Notes: generated from the letters alone by a model not told the origin. A stretch of 64,000 bases of DNA from Mesorhizobium sp. dw_380 (GCF_018588885.1 NZ_JAFFIW010000029.1:1-64000); one strand, 5' to 3'. Positions 28,272 through 38,286 are shown, counted from the stretch's first letter. Program-made: numbers and translations.

Positions 28272-29309
28272 TCAATCGTTGGTTTCGGTCTTCAGCGGCC
28301 GGGTCATCAAGGCCGTCACAGCCTGGCTTATGGTGATGTTGCCATCCAGTATGGCCGCCACGGCGGCGATGATCGGCGCATCGATGCCGCGCTCGGCGGC
28401 GATGCGGGCGGCGATGGCTGCCGTCGGCACGCCCTCGGCCAGCGGCAGTCCGGAAAGCGGCTTGCCTTGCCCGAGCGCCAGCCCATAGGCGAAATTGCGC
28501 GATTGCGCCGACGAGCAGGTCAGCAACAGGTCGCCAAGGCCGGAAAGTCCCATCAAGGTTTCGGGCCTGGCACCGAAGGCGGCACCGATGCGGCGCAGTT
28601 CGACGAAGCCGCGCGTCACCATGGCGGCCTGGGCACTGGCGCCGAGCTCGGCGCCGGTGACGGCACCCGCGGCAATGGCAAAGACATTCTTCAGCGCGCC
28701 GCCGATCTCGACGCCGATCAGATCGTCGCTCGAATAGCAGCGCAGGTTTTGCGCGGAAAAGCGGGCGGCAATGTCGGCGGCCAAGGTCTCGTCGCGGGCG
28801 GCGACCACCACCGCCGTCGGCAATCCCCGGGCGACATCGCTGGCGAAGCTTGGGCCGGATAACGCCGCGACCGGGTTTTGCGGCAGGATCTCTTCGACGA
28901 TGGCCGACAGCAAGGCGCCGGTGTCGCGCTCGATACCCTTGGCGCAGAGAACAAGCGGTATGCCGGGAGGCATATGCGGCTTGGTGGCTGCCAGCATGGC
29001 GCGCAGCGATTGCGCTGGCGCCACCGCCAGCACGCAATCGGCGCCGTCGAGCGCCGCCTGAACGTTGCTCGTCGCCACGATGCCGGCCTGGAGCGCGACG
29101 CCCGGCAGATAGCGTGGATTTTCGCCGCGGTCGATCGCGGCGACGGTGTCGGGGTCGCGCGCATAAAGGCGGACGAAATGGCCGGCGCGCAGCATGGCCA
29201 GCGCCAAAGCGGTGCCCCAGGCCCCGCCGCCGAGCACGGCAACGCGCCAGCCGGTTGGCGCAGTGCCGCTGCCGCTCATGCCTCCCTCGATCATGCTCGC
29301 CTCGGTCAT
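28272..29309 (-). CDS. gpsA: NAD(P)-dependent glycerol-3-phosphate dehydrogenase
   Basis: A 345-residue cytosolic enzyme that reduces dihydroxyacetone phosphate to sn-glycerol-3-phosphate for phospholipid synthesis. [21 protein letters not shown] is the nucleotide fold; [19 protein letters not shown] and [16 protein letters not shown] hold the catalytic Lys; [13 protein letters not shown] and [10 protein letters not shown] complete the C-terminal domain. ATG 29309 overlaps the tsaD stop (ATGA). A later ATG at 29294 is possible. The frame opens ~53 codons earlier inside tsaD without support. Confidence 0.95.
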   Translation of the reverse strand: MTEASMIEGGMSGSGTAPTGWRVAVLGGGAWGTALALAMLRAGHFVRLYARDPDTVAAIDRGENPRYLPGVALQAGIVATSNVQAALDGADCVLAVAPAQSLRAMLAATKPHMPPGIPLVLCAKGIERDTGALLSAIVEEILPQNPVAALSGPSFASDVARGLPTAVVVAARDETLAADIAARFSAQNLRCYSSDDLIGVEIGGALKNVFAIAAGAVTGAELGASAQAAMVTRGFVELRRIGAAFGARPETLMGLSGLGDLLLTCSSAQSRNFAYGLALGQGKPLSGLPLAEGVPTAAIAARIAAERGIDAPIIAAVAAILDGNITISQAVTALMTRPLKTETND

Positions 29310-30394
29310 GCCTTGGCTCCGCGCCGGCCGGAGCCGACCATCGGCGCCGAGATGCTGTCCAGCGGCCAGCGCGAACGCGGCACGAAGTCGAAGCCGTTCT
29401 CCTGCGCCATGCCTTCGCGCAGGCGTTCGATGCCGGCCCAGGCGATCATCGCCGCATTGTCGGTGCAAAGTTTCAGCGGCGGCGCGACGAAGGTGAAGCC
29501 GGCGTCAGTGCAGAGCCGCTCAAGCGTCGCCTTGATCGTGCGGTTGGCGGCAACGCCGCCGGCAACCACCAGTGCCGGATTTTCTGTGCCGGGAAATGTT
29601 TCGCTGAACCGTGCCAGCGCGCGAGAAACGCGGTCGGCAAGCGCATCGGCAACCGCCGCCTGGAACGAGGCGCAGATGTCGGCGACGTCCTGATCGCTCA
29701 GAGGCTCGATGGCCGTCGCCGCCTGCCGCACCGCAGTCTTCAAACCGGAGAAGGAGAAATCAGGCTGCGCCGAGCCTTTCATCGGACGCGGAAAGGCGAA
29801 GCGCGAGGCATCGCCCGGTTGTGCCGCCTTTTCGACGTTCGGACCGCCGGGATAGGGCAGACCGAGCATTTTGGCCGTCTTGTCGAAGGCTTCGCCGAGC
29901 GCGTCGTCGATGGTGGTCGCCCAGCGCTGATAGTCGCCGACGCCGCGCACGGCCAGGATCTGCGTGTGGCCGCCGGAGACCAGCAGCAGCAGATAGGGGA
30001 AATCGAGCCCGTCGGTCAGCCTGGCGGTCAAGGCATGGCCTTCAAGGTGATTGATGGCGATCAGCGGCTTGCCCGCCGCCGCCGCGATCGCCTTGGCCGT
30101 CATCAGCCCGACGATCAGGCCGCCGACAAGGCCGGGGCCGGCGGTGGCCGCGATCGCATCGATATCGGCAAGCGCGGTGCTCGAATCGGCAAGGGCGGCC
30201 TCGATGATGCCGTCCAGCGCCTCGACATGGGCGCGTGCGGCGATTTCGGGCACGACGCCGCCGAAAGCGGCATGTTCCTCGATCTGGCTGAGCACGACGT
30301 TTGACAGGATTTTCGGCGCGGCGTCGCCCTCCAGCGCCACGACGCTGGCGGCGGTCTCGTCGCAACTCGTCTCAATGCCCAGAACGCGGATCAA
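29306..30394 (-). CDS. tsaD: tRNA N6-adenosine threonylcarbamoyltransferase TsaD
   Basis: A 362-residue transferase that makes t6A37 in ANN-decoding tRNAs with TsaB/TsaE; essential in most bacteria. [20 protein letters not shown], the metal-binding pair H116/H120 (NHLEGH), [12 protein letters not shown] and [13 protein letters not shown] are all present. It starts at ATG 30394, divergent from hemC. gpsA is translationally coupled, the usual tsaD-gpsA order in Rhizobiales. Confidence 0.96.
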   Translation of the reverse strand: MIRVLGIETSCDETAASVVALEGDAAPKILSNVVLSQIEEHAAFGGVVPEIAARAHVEALDGIIEAALADSSTALADIDAIAATAGPGLVGGLIVGLMTAKAIAAAAGKPLIAINHLEGHALTARLTDGLDFPYLLLLVSGGHTQILAVRGVGDYQRWATTIDDALGEAFDKTAKMLGLPYPGGPNVEKAAQPGDASRFAFPRPMKGSAQPDFSFSGLKTAVRQAATAIEPLSDQDVADICASFQAAVADALADRVSRALARFSETFPGTENPALVVAGGVAANRTIKATLERLCTDAGFTFVAPPLKLCTDNAAMIAWAGIERLREGMAQENGFDFVPRSRWPLDSISAPMVGSGRRGAKA

Positions 30395-30425
30395 TTCGTC
30401 GCTGCCCTCGAAGATTGTGTCGTGA

Positions 30426-30506
30426 GGCTTTCCCCGCTAGGAGAAAGCCCCGAACGCCTCGGTTATCTCAGTCGCATTTCTGCGACGCCAAGTGGCTCCA
30501 CTTGGC
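30426..30506. promoter_or_regulatory. three inverted repeats in the tsaD-hemC divergent region
   Basis: GGCTTTC...GAAAGCC (30426-30449 region), GTCGCA-TTTC-TGCGAC (30471-30486) and the perfect dyad GCCAAGTGG-CT-CCACTTGGC (30487-30506) follow one another in the 152-base gap. The last has the compact symmetry of a regulator site. No regulator can be named. Confidence 0.4.
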
Positions 30507-30546
30507 TGCAAATGCTACGGTCGGGGGTTATCACGGACGGCGCGCC

Positions 30547-31473
30547 ATGCAAACAATCTTCAAAATCGGAACACGCGGCAGCCCGCTCGCACTGGCGCAG
30601 GCGCATGAAACGCAGGCGCGGCTGATGACCGCCCATGCCCTACCGGCGGAGGCATTCGAGGTGGTCGTCATCTCGACCAGCGGCGACCGTATCCAGGACC
30701 GTCCGCTTTCGGAAGCCGGCGGCAAGGGCCTGTTCACCAAGGAGATCGAGGAGGCGCTGCTGGCGGGCGCGATCGACATTGCCGTGCATTCGTCCAAGGA
30801 CATGCCGACGCAGCTGCCCGACGGCCTGGAGCTCTCCGCCTTCCTGCCGCGCGAGGATGCCCGCGACGCCTTTGTCGGCAAGGCGGCGAAAACCATCGCC
30901 GAACTCCCACGCGGGGCCAAGGTCGGGTCGTCGTCGCTCAGGCGGCAGGCGCTGATCCGCCGCATGCGGCCGGATCTCGACGTGGTGATGTTCCGCGGCA
31001 ATGTGCAGACGCGCCTGCGCAAGCTGGACGAAGGCGTCGCCGCCGGTACCATACTCGCCTATGCCGGGTTGAAACGGCTGGGCCTGGAACACGTTGTCAG
31101 CGATTTGATGCCGCTCGACATCTTTCCGCCGGCGCCGGGCCAGGGCGCGATCGGCATCGAGACCCGCATCGGCGATCGCGCCGTCGAAAAGATGCTGGTG
31201 GCGATCCATGATGTGCCGACCGGACAGGCGCTCGCCTGCGAGCGCGCCTTCCTGGCGGCGCTCGACGGCTCCTGCCGGACGCCGATCGCCGGTTATGCGG
31301 CCATCGAGGCCGGAAAACTCTCCTTTGCCGGCCTGATCATCTCGCCCGACGGCACGCAGTCGCACACGGTCGAGCTGCAGGGAGCGGCGCAGGACGCCGC
31401 CCGCATCGGCACGGAAGCCGCGAGAACGGTGCGGGCCAAAGCCGGCGAAGAGTTCTTCGCCGGCTGGCTCTGA
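30547..31473 (+). CDS. hemC: hydroxymethylbilane synthase (porphobilinogen deaminase)
   Basis: A 308-residue enzyme that joins four porphobilinogens into hydroxymethylbilane for heme, siroheme and cobalamin synthesis. [48 protein letters not shown] and [13 protein letters not shown] are standard; C243 ([12 protein letters not shown]) carries the dipyrromethane cofactor. The ATG at 30547 gives the family N-terminus; the upstream open frame is not coding. hemD follows after one base. Confidence 0.96.
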   Translation: MQTIFKIGTRGSPLALAQAHETQARLMTAHALPAEAFEVVVISTSGDRIQDRPLSEAGGKGLFTKEIEEALLAGAIDIAVHSSKDMPTQLPDGLELSAFLPREDARDAFVGKAAKTIAELPRGAKVGSSSLRRQALIRRMRPDLDVVMFRGNVQTRLRKLDEGVAAGTILAYAGLKRLGLEHVVSDLMPLDIFPPAPGQGAIGIETRIGDRAVEKMLVAIHDVPTGQALACERAFLAALDGSCRTPIAGYAAIEAGKLSFAGLIISPDGTQSHTVELQGAAQDAARIGTEAARTVRAKAGEEFFAGWL

Positions 31474-31474
31474 A

Positions 31475-32191
31475 ATGCTTCGCGTCCTGGTGACCAGGCC
31501 GGAACCGGGCGCTTCGCGCACGGCACGGCGGCTTCTGGAGACGGGTTTTCAGCCGGTTCTCCTGCCGTTGACCGAAACCGTGGCCTTGCCCGTGGACGCC
31601 GGACAGGTTCCGGGTGACGCTGTCGCCGTTGCCGTCACCAGCGCCAACGCCGTGCGCCATGCCGCAAAAGAGGTAATGGCGGCTCTTGCTGCCTTGCCTT
31701 GCCACGCCGTGGGAAAGCGGACGGCCGAGGCCGCGCGCAATGCAGGGTTCTTGTCCGTGACCGAGGGTCCGGGGGATGCCGAGGCGCTGGCCGAAAGCAT
31801 CGCGGCGGCGTTTCCCGGCAAGGTGATCGTCTATCTCTGCGGGCGCGTACGGTTTGCGGTGTTCGAACAGAGGCTGGACGCGGCTGGAGTCCAGGTCTTC
31901 GCCATTGAAACATACGACACATCAGCGGTGTGGTACCCGGACGAGACCATCCTTGCGCTGACGTCAGGCCAGCCGGTCGATGCGGTGCTGCTCTATTCGG
32001 CTAACGCAGCTGCCGCCATGCAGGTCTTGACCAGCAGGCCTGCTTTGAAAGGGCTCTTTGAAAAGACACGATTTTTGGCGCTTTCCGCCCGCATTGCGGC
32101 CGCGTTTGGCGACAGCGCCGGCAAAGCAATCGGCATTGCCGCACGGCCCGACGAGGAGGCGCTGCTGGCCCTTTTGGATATGCGGGTCTGA
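31475..32191 (+). CDS. hemD: uroporphyrinogen-III synthase
   Basis: A 238-residue enzyme that closes and inverts the D ring of hydroxymethylbilane. The family is poorly conserved; LVTRPEPGASRTARRL at the start, VTSANAVRH, AVGKRTAEAARNAGF and VLLYSANAA match HemD. It starts one base after hemC, so the two are cotranslated. Divergence from textbook HemD is normal in alphaproteobacteria. Confidence 0.9.
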   Translation: MLRVLVTRPEPGASRTARRLLETGFQPVLLPLTETVALPVDAGQVPGDAVAVAVTSANAVRHAAKEVMAALAALPCHAVGKRTAEAARNAGFLSVTEGPGDAEALAESIAAAFPGKVIVYLCGRVRFAVFEQRLDAAGVQVFAIETYDTSAVWYPDETILALTSGQPVDAVLLYSANAAAAMQVLTSRPALKGLFEKTRFLALSARIAAAFGDSAGKAIGIAARPDEEALLALLDMRV

Positions 32192-32301
32192 GCCGCGTCA
32201 TCACACCACCCCTTTTCACCGCTTGGTGATGTGCTAGACCCTTTCCGAACCATCACGCGCCGCCAGGCGTTGAGACGAAGCGAATTTTGCGGAGCCCAGC
32301 C

Positions 32302-33768
32302 ATGGTCAAGACGCCGAAGATGCGACACTCGAAAAGCCGCCGCGAGCCGGTGACGATCGATCTCGAACCCGGCGCCGTCTCCCGCATCGTCGACGAGGAT
32401 ACCGGCAAGGATGCCGGGGACGGGAATGCGGCCCAGACCGACGAAGCGAAGGCCGAGGAAGCCGCGAACGCCTCGCAGCCGGAGGCTCCGGAAGAGCCGG
32501 TGCATGCCGACCAGGCCGATCTCGAACCCTGGGAGCATTCTGATGCCGCCGCGGCCGACGCGCCGGCAGAGGGCAAGGCCGCCGAACCGGAAATGCCCTA
32601 TCCCGGTTCGGATGCGCCGCCCAGCCGCGACTACAGTTTTGAGGACGCTAGCACGAAGACCGGCGAGACCAAGGCGGCTTCGGGAAAAACCGAGGCAAGG
32701 AGCCAACCGATGGCAGCGCAGCCGAAGCGTGGCGGCCTCAACGGCATCGCCGCCGGTATCATCGGCGGTGTCATCGCGCTGGTCGGCGCCGGCGGCCTGC
32801 AGTTTGCCGGCCTGCTCGGCGCGCCGGGTTCCGGCGCCCGCGTCTCGCTCGACGCCGTCAACGGCGAGATCGCCACGCTGAAGAGCGAAATCGCCGGCCT
32901 GAAGGAAACCGGCGGCAACGCCGACGCGTCGGCCAAGGTCGACGGCCTGTCGACGGCACTCGATCAGGTCAAGAGCGATGTCGCGGCCCTGAAATCGGCG
33001 GTCGAAAAAGGCGGCGCGGGCGACAATGCCGGGCTTGCCGCACTGGGCGACAAGGTCAAGCAGATCGAGACGGCGGTTGCAGCGCTGGGCAAGGCCGGCA
33101 GCACGGCACCGGTCGATCTTGGCCCGCTCAACGAAAAAATGGTCGGCCTCGATGCGCTGGTGAAGTCGACCAGTGAGGCGGCGAAGGCGCAGGAAGGCCG
33201 GCTTGCCGCGCTCGAACAATCGGTGTCGCAGCTCTCCGGCAAGGTCGATGCCCAGGCATCTCAGCCGAAGATCGCGCTCGCCATCGCCGCTTCGGCGCTG
33301 AAGGCGGCGGCGCTCGAACGCGGTGCGCCGTTCTCGGCCGAACTCGATACGCTGGCCGCGATTTCGCCGAACGCACCGGAAATCGCGACGCTGCGCCCCT
33401 ATGCCGAGAAAGGCGTCCCGACCCGCACCGAGATCGCCTCGCAGATGGATGCCGCCGCCAATGCCATGATCGCAGCCGCGACGCCGGTCGACCAGAACGC
33501 CGGCTTCCTGCAGAACCTGATGTCGAGCGCCGAATCGTTGGTCAAGGTCCGGCCGATCGGCGCGGTCGAAGGTGCCGGCGCGCCGGAAACCGTGGCGCGC
33601 ATCGAAGTTGCGGTCAACCAGGGCGACTACGCCAAGGCGCTCAGCGAATACAACACGCTGCCGGAGGCCGCGAAGGCCGCGGGCGCCGACTTTGCCGGCA
33701 AACTGAAGGCGCGCATCGAGGTCGAAACACAGGTCGACGCACTGATCTCCGGCGCGATGAAGGCATGA
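32302..33768 (+). CDS. mitofilin (Mic60)-family inner-membrane protein
   Basis: A 488-residue protein: ~150 disordered acidic residues rich in Glu/Ala/Asp, one membrane helix (GGLNGIAAGIIGGVIALVGAGG), a long coiled-coil region (~190-320, with repeated LKSEIAGLK and LEQSVSQLSGKVDAQ patterns) and a C-terminal mitofilin-like helical domain. This layout and the hemC-hemD-x-hemY context match alphaproteobacterial Mic60, the bacterial relative of the mitochondrial cristae organiser, which shapes intracytoplasmic membranes in some species. The ATG at 32302 follows GGAG. It is 110 bases after hemD, and hemY follows after ten bases. Confidence 0.85.
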   Translation: MVKTPKMRHSKSRREPVTIDLEPGAVSRIVDEDTGKDAGDGNAAQTDEAKAEEAANASQPEAPEEPVHADQADLEPWEHSDAAAADAPAEGKAAEPEMPYPGSDAPPSRDYSFEDASTKTGETKAASGKTEARSQPMAAQPKRGGLNGIAAGIIGGVIALVGAGGLQFAGLLGAPGSGARVSLDAVNGEIATLKSEIAGLKETGGNADASAKVDGLSTALDQVKSDVAALKSAVEKGGAGDNAGLAALGDKVKQIETAVAALGKAGSTAPVDLGPLNEKMVGLDALVKSTSEAAKAQEGRLAALEQSVSQLSGKVDAQASQPKIALAIAASALKAAALERGAPFSAELDTLAAISPNAPEIATLRPYAEKGVPTRTEIASQMDAAANAMIAAATPVDQNAGFLQNLMSSAESLVKVRPIGAVEGAGAPETVARIEVAVNQGDYAKALSEYNTLPEAAKAAGADFAGKLKARIEVETQVDALISGAMKA

Positions 33769-33778
33769 GGGCAACACG

Positions 33779-35380
33779 ATGATCCGCCTGCTCGCCTTCC
33801 TCATCGTCGTCTTTGCGCTCGGGTTGGGTTTTGCCTGGCTGGCCGACCGGCCGGGCGACATGGTCGTCACCTTCAACGGCTATCAGTACCAGGTCAGTCT
33901 GATGGTGGCGGCGGTGGCCGTCGTTGCCGTCGTCGCCGCGGTGATGATCCTGTGGTGGCTGATCAAGTCGCTGTGGAACAGCCCCTACACCATCTCGCGC
34001 TATTTCCGCGTGCGCCGCCGCGACCGCGGCTATCAGGCGCTGTCGACCGGCATGATCGCCGCCGGCGCCGGCGACGGCGCGCTGGCCCGCAAGAAGACCA
34101 AGGAAGCGGCCAAGCTGATCCGCTCCGACCAGGAACCGCTGATCCATCTGCTCGAGGCACAGGCGTCGCTGCTCGAGGGCGACCATGAGGGCGCGCGGCA
34201 GAAATTCGAGAGCATGCTCGACGATCCCGAAATGCGGCTGCTCGGCCTGCGCGGGCTTTACCTGGAAGCCGAACGGCTGGGCGACCGAAATGCCGCCCGG
34301 CACTATGCCGGGCGTGCCGCCGCAATGGCACCGCAACTGGCCTGGGCGGCCGAATCGACGCTGGAGGAGCTGACCGCGCGCGGTGATTGGGACGGTGCCT
34401 TGAAACTCGTCGATGCGCAGAAGTCGACACGGCAGATCGAACGCGACGCCGCCAACCGCCGGCGTGCCGTGCTGTTGACCGCCAAGGCGCAATCGCTCGC
34501 CGACAGCGATCCTTCTGCTGCAAGGACCGCAGCGCTGGAGGCGAACAAGCTGCGGCCGGATTTCGCGCCCGCCGCCGTTGCCGCCGCCGCCGCGCTGTTC
34601 AAGCAGAACGATGTACGCAAGGGCTCGAAGATCCTCGAAGCAGCGTGGAAGGCCGAGCCGCATCCCGAGATCGCCGAACTCTACACCCATGCCCGTCCGG
34701 GCGACGCGGTGCTCGACCGCCTCAACCGGGCGAAGAAGCTGCAGGAGATGAAGAAGAACCACGCCGAATCGTCGATGACGGTGGCGCGTGCCGCGCTCGA
34801 CGCGCAGGATTTTTCGACCGCCCGCCGCGAGGCCGAGGCTGCGATCCGGATGGACCGCCGCGAAGGCGCCTATCTGCTCCTGGCCGATATCGAGGAGGCC
34901 GAGACCAGCGACCAGGGCAAGGTGCGGCAGCTGCTCTCCAAGGCGGTGCGGGCGCCGCGTGATCCGGCCTGGGTGGCCGACGGCGTCGTTTCGGAGCGCT
35001 GGGGGCCGGTATCGCCGGTCACCGGACGGCTCGACGCCTTCGAGTGGCGCGCGCCGATGGAGCGGATTGGCCAGCTGATCGACAGCCACGACGATGCGCC
35101 TGACGCCGCCGTGCCGGTCATCGAAGCGTTGGCGAAGCCGGCCAGCGAAAAGCCGATCGACGCGATCGATCATGCGACGGCAGGTGACGAGGCAACAGGC
35201 AAGGACGCCGAAAGCCGGGAGGACCATGTCACCCCGGTCACCGCGGCGGCGTTCGCGGCGGTGCCGGCCGATGCCGAGGCCGTCGAGCCGGCCGAAGAGC
35301 TGACGCGCTTACCTGACGATCCGGGCGTCGATCCGGACGACGAGGCGGAAAAGTCACCACGCCGGTTCCGGCTGTTTTGA
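33779..35380 (+). CDS. hemY: HemY N-terminal domain / TPR protein
   Basis: A 533-residue inner-membrane protein with two N-terminal membrane helices (LLAFLIVVFALGLGFAWLAD and MVAAVAVVAVVAAVMILWWL), the HemY_N block SPYTISRYFRVRRRDRGYQ, and about six TPR-like repeats facing the cytoplasm (~90-400), followed by an acidic disordered tail. It is the alphaproteobacterial heme-operon protein HemY, not protoporphyrinogen oxidase; its biochemical job is unsettled. It starts ten bases after the mitofilin gene. Confidence 0.9.
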   Translation: MIRLLAFLIVVFALGLGFAWLADRPGDMVVTFNGYQYQVSLMVAAVAVVAVVAAVMILWWLIKSLWNSPYTISRYFRVRRRDRGYQALSTGMIAAGAGDGALARKKTKEAAKLIRSDQEPLIHLLEAQASLLEGDHEGARQKFESMLDDPEMRLLGLRGLYLEAERLGDRNAARHYAGRAAAMAPQLAWAAESTLEELTARGDWDGALKLVDAQKSTRQIERDAANRRRAVLLTAKAQSLADSDPSAARTAALEANKLRPDFAPAAVAAAAALFKQNDVRKGSKILEAAWKAEPHPEIAELYTHARPGDAVLDRLNRAKKLQEMKKNHAESSMTVARAALDAQDFSTARREAEAAIRMDRREGAYLLLADIEEAETSDQGKVRQLLSKAVRAPRDPAWVADGVVSERWGPVSPVTGRLDAFEWRAPMERIGQLIDSHDDAPDAAVPVIEALAKPASEKPIDAIDHATAGDEATGKDAESREDHVTPVTAAAFAAVPADAEAVEPAEELTRLPDDPGVDPDDEAEKSPRRFRLF

Positions 35381-35411
35381 TTCGGCCATTGGGGCCGTCG
35401 GGAATGGATTG

Positions 35412-35891
35412 ATGTTCGAGCGCGTTCTGTCGTTTCTCAGGGATTTGCCGGCCGGCGCCGGCGCGCGCAGCAGCGCCGACGATCCGCGCGTCGCCGCCTC
35501 TGCGCTGCTCTATCATGTGATGAATGCCGACGGCGTGCGCCAGGATGTCGAGTGGGAGCGGTTCAAGGCGGTGCTGGCGGAGAGCTATTCGATCAGCGGC
35601 GCCGAAGTCGAAGCGCTCGCGGCCGCCGGCGAGCGGGCGGACAATGAGGCGATCGATCTCTATGCCTTCACCAGCGTGCTCAAGCGCCATCTCGACGCGG
35701 AGGGCCGCAAGGCGTTCATCGGCTTGATGTGGGAGATCGTCTATGCCGATGGCGAGCTGCACGAACTCGAGGACAACACGGTGTGGCGCGTCGCCGAACT
35801 GATCGGCGTCGAACGCCGCGACCGCGTCGAGGCGCGCCAGAAGGCGGCAGCGCACGCGCCGGGCGCCCGTGGAACCTCGAGCGACGAATAG
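35412..35891 (+). CDS. TerB-like tellurite-resistance domain protein
   Basis: A 159-residue helical protein with a TerB-type domain (~20-150). Typical segments are RVAASALLYHVMNADGVRQDVE, where acidic residues alternate for metal binding, and a second copy LMWEIVYADGELHELEDNTVW, the usual paired acidic motifs of TerB. The ATG at 35412 is chosen over an overlapping TTG. It lies 31 bases after hemY and is probably in the same transcript. The link with heme synthesis is positional only. Confidence 0.85.
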   Translation: MFERVLSFLRDLPAGAGARSSADDPRVAASALLYHVMNADGVRQDVEWERFKAVLAESYSISGAEVEALAAAGERADNEAIDLYAFTSVLKRHLDAEGRKAFIGLMWEIVYADGELHELEDNTVWRVAELIGVERRDRVEARQKAAAHAPGARGTSSDE

Positions 35892-35909
35892 AAGGGATCT
35901 CGCGCAACG

Positions 35910-36623
35910 ATGTCACCCAGGACGCGTTCGAAGCCAAAAATCCTGATCGTGCTGCATCAGGAGAATTCGAGCCCCGGACGCGTCGGCCACATGCTCCTGG
36001 AAGAGGGCTTCGAGCTCGACATCCGCCGCCCGCCGCTGGGTGACGCCTTGCCGGAAACGCTGGATGGCCATGCCGGCACGGTGGTGTTCGGCGGGCCGAT
36101 GAGCGCCAATGACGAGGACGAGTTCGTCCGCCGCGAGACCAACTGGCTGGAAATCCCGCTCAGGGAAAACCGGCCACTGCTGGGCATCTGCCTTGGCGCG
36201 CAGATGCTGGTCAACCATCTCGGCGGCCGGGTCGAGGGGCACGGCGAAGGGCTGGTCGAGATCGGCTGGTATCCGCTCAGGGCGACCGAGGCGGGCAAGA
36301 GGCTGATGCATTGGCCCGAGATGGTCTACCAGTTCCACCGCGAGGGGTTTTCGCTGCCCAGGGACGCGACGCTGCTGGCGACAGCCGACACCTATCCCAA
36401 CCAGGCCTTCCGCTATGGCGACAATGCCTGGGGCCTCCAGTTCCATGGCGAACTGACAAGGGTGATGATGCAGCGCTGGGTGGTGCGCGGCGCGCATCGC
36501 TTCGAGCTGCCGGGCGCGCAGCCAGGCCGCGATCACCTTGGCGGCCGGCTGATCTGGGACTTACATCTGAAGCGCTGGCTGGACGAGTTCCTGCGGACGG
36601 TTTTCGGCAAGCCGGCACGATAG
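35910..36623 (+). CDS. class I glutamine amidotransferase-like protein
   Basis: A 237-residue GATase-like protein of the GMP-synthase-related group. The nucleophile elbow GICLGAQML carries C94. YQFHREGF and the later LQFHGELTRVM provide His and Glu in the place of the usual HPE pair (HGE here). It stands alone without a synthase domain, like YfcJ/GuaA-amidotransferase-type proteins of unknown acceptor. It starts 18 bases after the TerB-like gene, at the end of the hem transcript. The acceptor substrate is unknown. Confidence 0.85.
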   Translation: MSPRTRSKPKILIVLHQENSSPGRVGHMLLEEGFELDIRRPPLGDALPETLDGHAGTVVFGGPMSANDEDEFVRRETNWLEIPLRENRPLLGICLGAQMLVNHLGGRVEGHGEGLVEIGWYPLRATEAGKRLMHWPEMVYQFHREGFSLPRDATLLATADTYPNQAFRYGDNAWGLQFHGELTRVMMQRWVVRGAHRFELPGAQPGRDHLGGRLIWDLHLKRWLDEFLRTVFGKPAR

Positions 36624-36649
36624 CTCTATCTTTTCGATTTGGAGGCGGG

Positions 36650-36672
36650 TTCAGGTCAAATTCGACCTGGAA
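36650..36672. repeat. palindromic repeat, inverted copy of 3464-3488 family
   Basis: TTCAGGTC-AAATTC-GACCTGGAA with flanks whose reverse complement (CTAGAGCCGGACGATTCC) parallels that of the copy at 3464. It lies between two convergent genes and could also terminate transcription. Confidence 0.6.
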
Positions 36673-36682
36673 TCGTCCGGCT

Positions 36683-36991
36683 CTAGGGTTCGAGCACCGG
36701 CCGCAGGAAGCTGCGCTCATAGCTCAGAATGCTGCGATTGCGTTTTTCCATTTCAAACACATCCTGGCATTCCGGGTCGGCAGCCATGCGCTTGCGATAA
36801 TCCTCGTAGTCAGCGAGGCTCGGGAAGCTGAACATGGCATAAGCGAGATTGCTCGCTCCTTCGCTCGGAAGGAAATAGCCATGATGATTTCCGCCGAGGC
36901 GATTGACCAGGCCGATCCAGCGACGGCCATATTCTTCAAACTCGGCAAGTTTGTACGGGTCAATGACATATTTCAGGTAACAGGTGATCAT
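36683..36991 (-). CDS. NIPSNAP family protein
   Basis: A 102-residue NIPSNAP protein (ferredoxin-like dimer). The opening MITCYLKYVIDPYKLAEFEEYGRRW and the FLPSEGASNLAYAMFSFPS and DPECQDVFEMEKRN blocks fit the single-domain bacterial form. Complete. It is convergent with the amidotransferase gene and 53 bases downstream of the MFS gene on the same strand, so it may be its cotranscript. Function unknown. Confidence 0.9.
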   Translation of the reverse strand: MITCYLKYVIDPYKLAEFEEYGRRWIGLVNRLGGNHHGYFLPSEGASNLAYAMFSFPSLADYEDYRKRMAADPECQDVFEMEKRNRSILSYERSFLRPVLEP

Positions 36992-37044
36992 TGGGGGTCC
37001 TGTGATAGGGGCGATGTATCGTGCCGACCGTCAGCGAGAAAGCA

Positions 37045-38286
37045 TCAGTTTCGCCCGTTGAGGTGGCGCACCTTGCGCAGTTGCGGGAACAGCACCATCC
37101 ACAGTCCGGCGACGGCGATCGCGCCGACGCCGCCGATAACGACCGCGGGCACCGTGCCGATCAGCGCCGCCATCGTGCCGGCGCGGAATTCGCCGACCTC
37201 GTTGGAGGCGCCGACGAAGACCTGGTTGACCGCGTTGACGCGGCCGCGGACATGGTCCGGCGTCCACAGCTGGATCAGGGTCTCCCTGATATAGACGCTG
37301 AACATGTCGGTGGCGCCAAGGAAGGCAAGTGCTGCGATCGACAGCCAGGTGATGGTCGACAGGCCGAACAGCACGGTGAAGGCGCCGAACGCAGCCACGA
37401 AGCCGAGCATGATGATGCCGGCATGGTTGCGGATCGGATGTCCGGCCAGCCAGATGGCGACACAGATGGCGCCGACGCCGGGCGCCGAGCGCAGCAGGCC
37501 GAGGCCCCAGGGGCCGAGCTGCAGGATGTCGCGCGCATAGATCGGCAGCAATGCCGAGGCACCGGAGAGAAGCACGGCGAAGAGATCGAGCGAGATGGCC
37601 CCGAGCACGATCTTCTCGCTCCAGATGTAACTGAAGCCGGCAAACAGGGTCTGCATGGTAGGCTTGTCGGTTTCGCTGCGCTGGGCCGGCCTCGGGATGG
37701 TGAAGATCAGCAGCCCGGCCAACAGCATCAGGACGGCGGCGGTGCCATAGGCGGCCTCAGCCGATACGCCGTAGAGCAGGCCGCCGGCGACCGGACCGAC
37801 GATGGTCGCCGTCTGCCAGGCCGACGAGTTCCAGGCGATGGCGTTGGCGAAATCCTGAGGCGGCACCAGATTGGCGAACAGCGACGACGAGGCCGGACCG
37901 AAGAAGGCGCGAGCGACGCCGAACATGGCAAGCACGCAGAAGATCGGCAGCGGTCCGCTGACGCCGCGCAGCGTCAGAAGCAGCAGCGCCAGGGCGCAGA
38001 TCGCTTCCACCACCACCGCCAGCGCCATGATCAGGCGGCGGCCGAAGCGGTCGGCAACGACGCCAGTGACCAGCACCAGCAACAGCGATGGCAGGAACTG
38101 GACGATGCCGACCAGGCCGAGATCGAGCGGGTCACCGGTCAGGTCGTACATCTGCCAGCCGACCGCGACGGACACGATCATGGTGGCGAATGTGGTGAGG
38201 AACCGCGCCGCCCAATAGCTCAGGAAGGAGCGGTGGCGGAACGCGGCATAGCGCTGGTCAGGTGATATCTGCGATTGGGATGTCAT
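37045..38286 (-). CDS. MFS transporter, EntS-like
   Basis: A 413-residue major-facilitator protein with about twelve membrane helices and no signal peptide. FRHRSFLSYWAARFLTTFA at the start, VADRFGRRLIMALAVVVEA (the loop 2-3 motif A), and the central FIWSEKIVL-type loop (FSYIWSEKIVLGAISLDLF) match the MFS_3 group that includes the enterobactin exporter EntS. Substrate not assignable; export of a siderophore, drug or metabolite is possible. The 157 bases upstream (38287-38443) presumably hold its promoter. Confidence 0.87.
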   Translation of the reverse strand: MTSQSQISPDQRYAAFRHRSFLSYWAARFLTTFATMIVSVAVGWQMYDLTGDPLDLGLVGIVQFLPSLLLVLVTGVVADRFGRRLIMALAVVVEAICALALLLLTLRGVSGPLPIFCVLAMFGVARAFFGPASSSLFANLVPPQDFANAIAWNSSAWQTATIVGPVAGGLLYGVSAEAAYGTAAVLMLLAGLLIFTIPRPAQRSETDKPTMQTLFAGFSYIWSEKIVLGAISLDLFAVLLSGASALLPIYARDILQLGPWGLGLLRSAPGVGAICVAIWLAGHPIRNHAGIIMLGFVAAFGAFTVLFGLSTITWLSIAALAFLGATDMFSVYIRETLIQLWTPDHVRGRVNAVNQVFVGASNEVGEFRAGTMAALIGTVPAVVIGGVGAIAVAGLWMVLFPQLRKVRHLNGRN

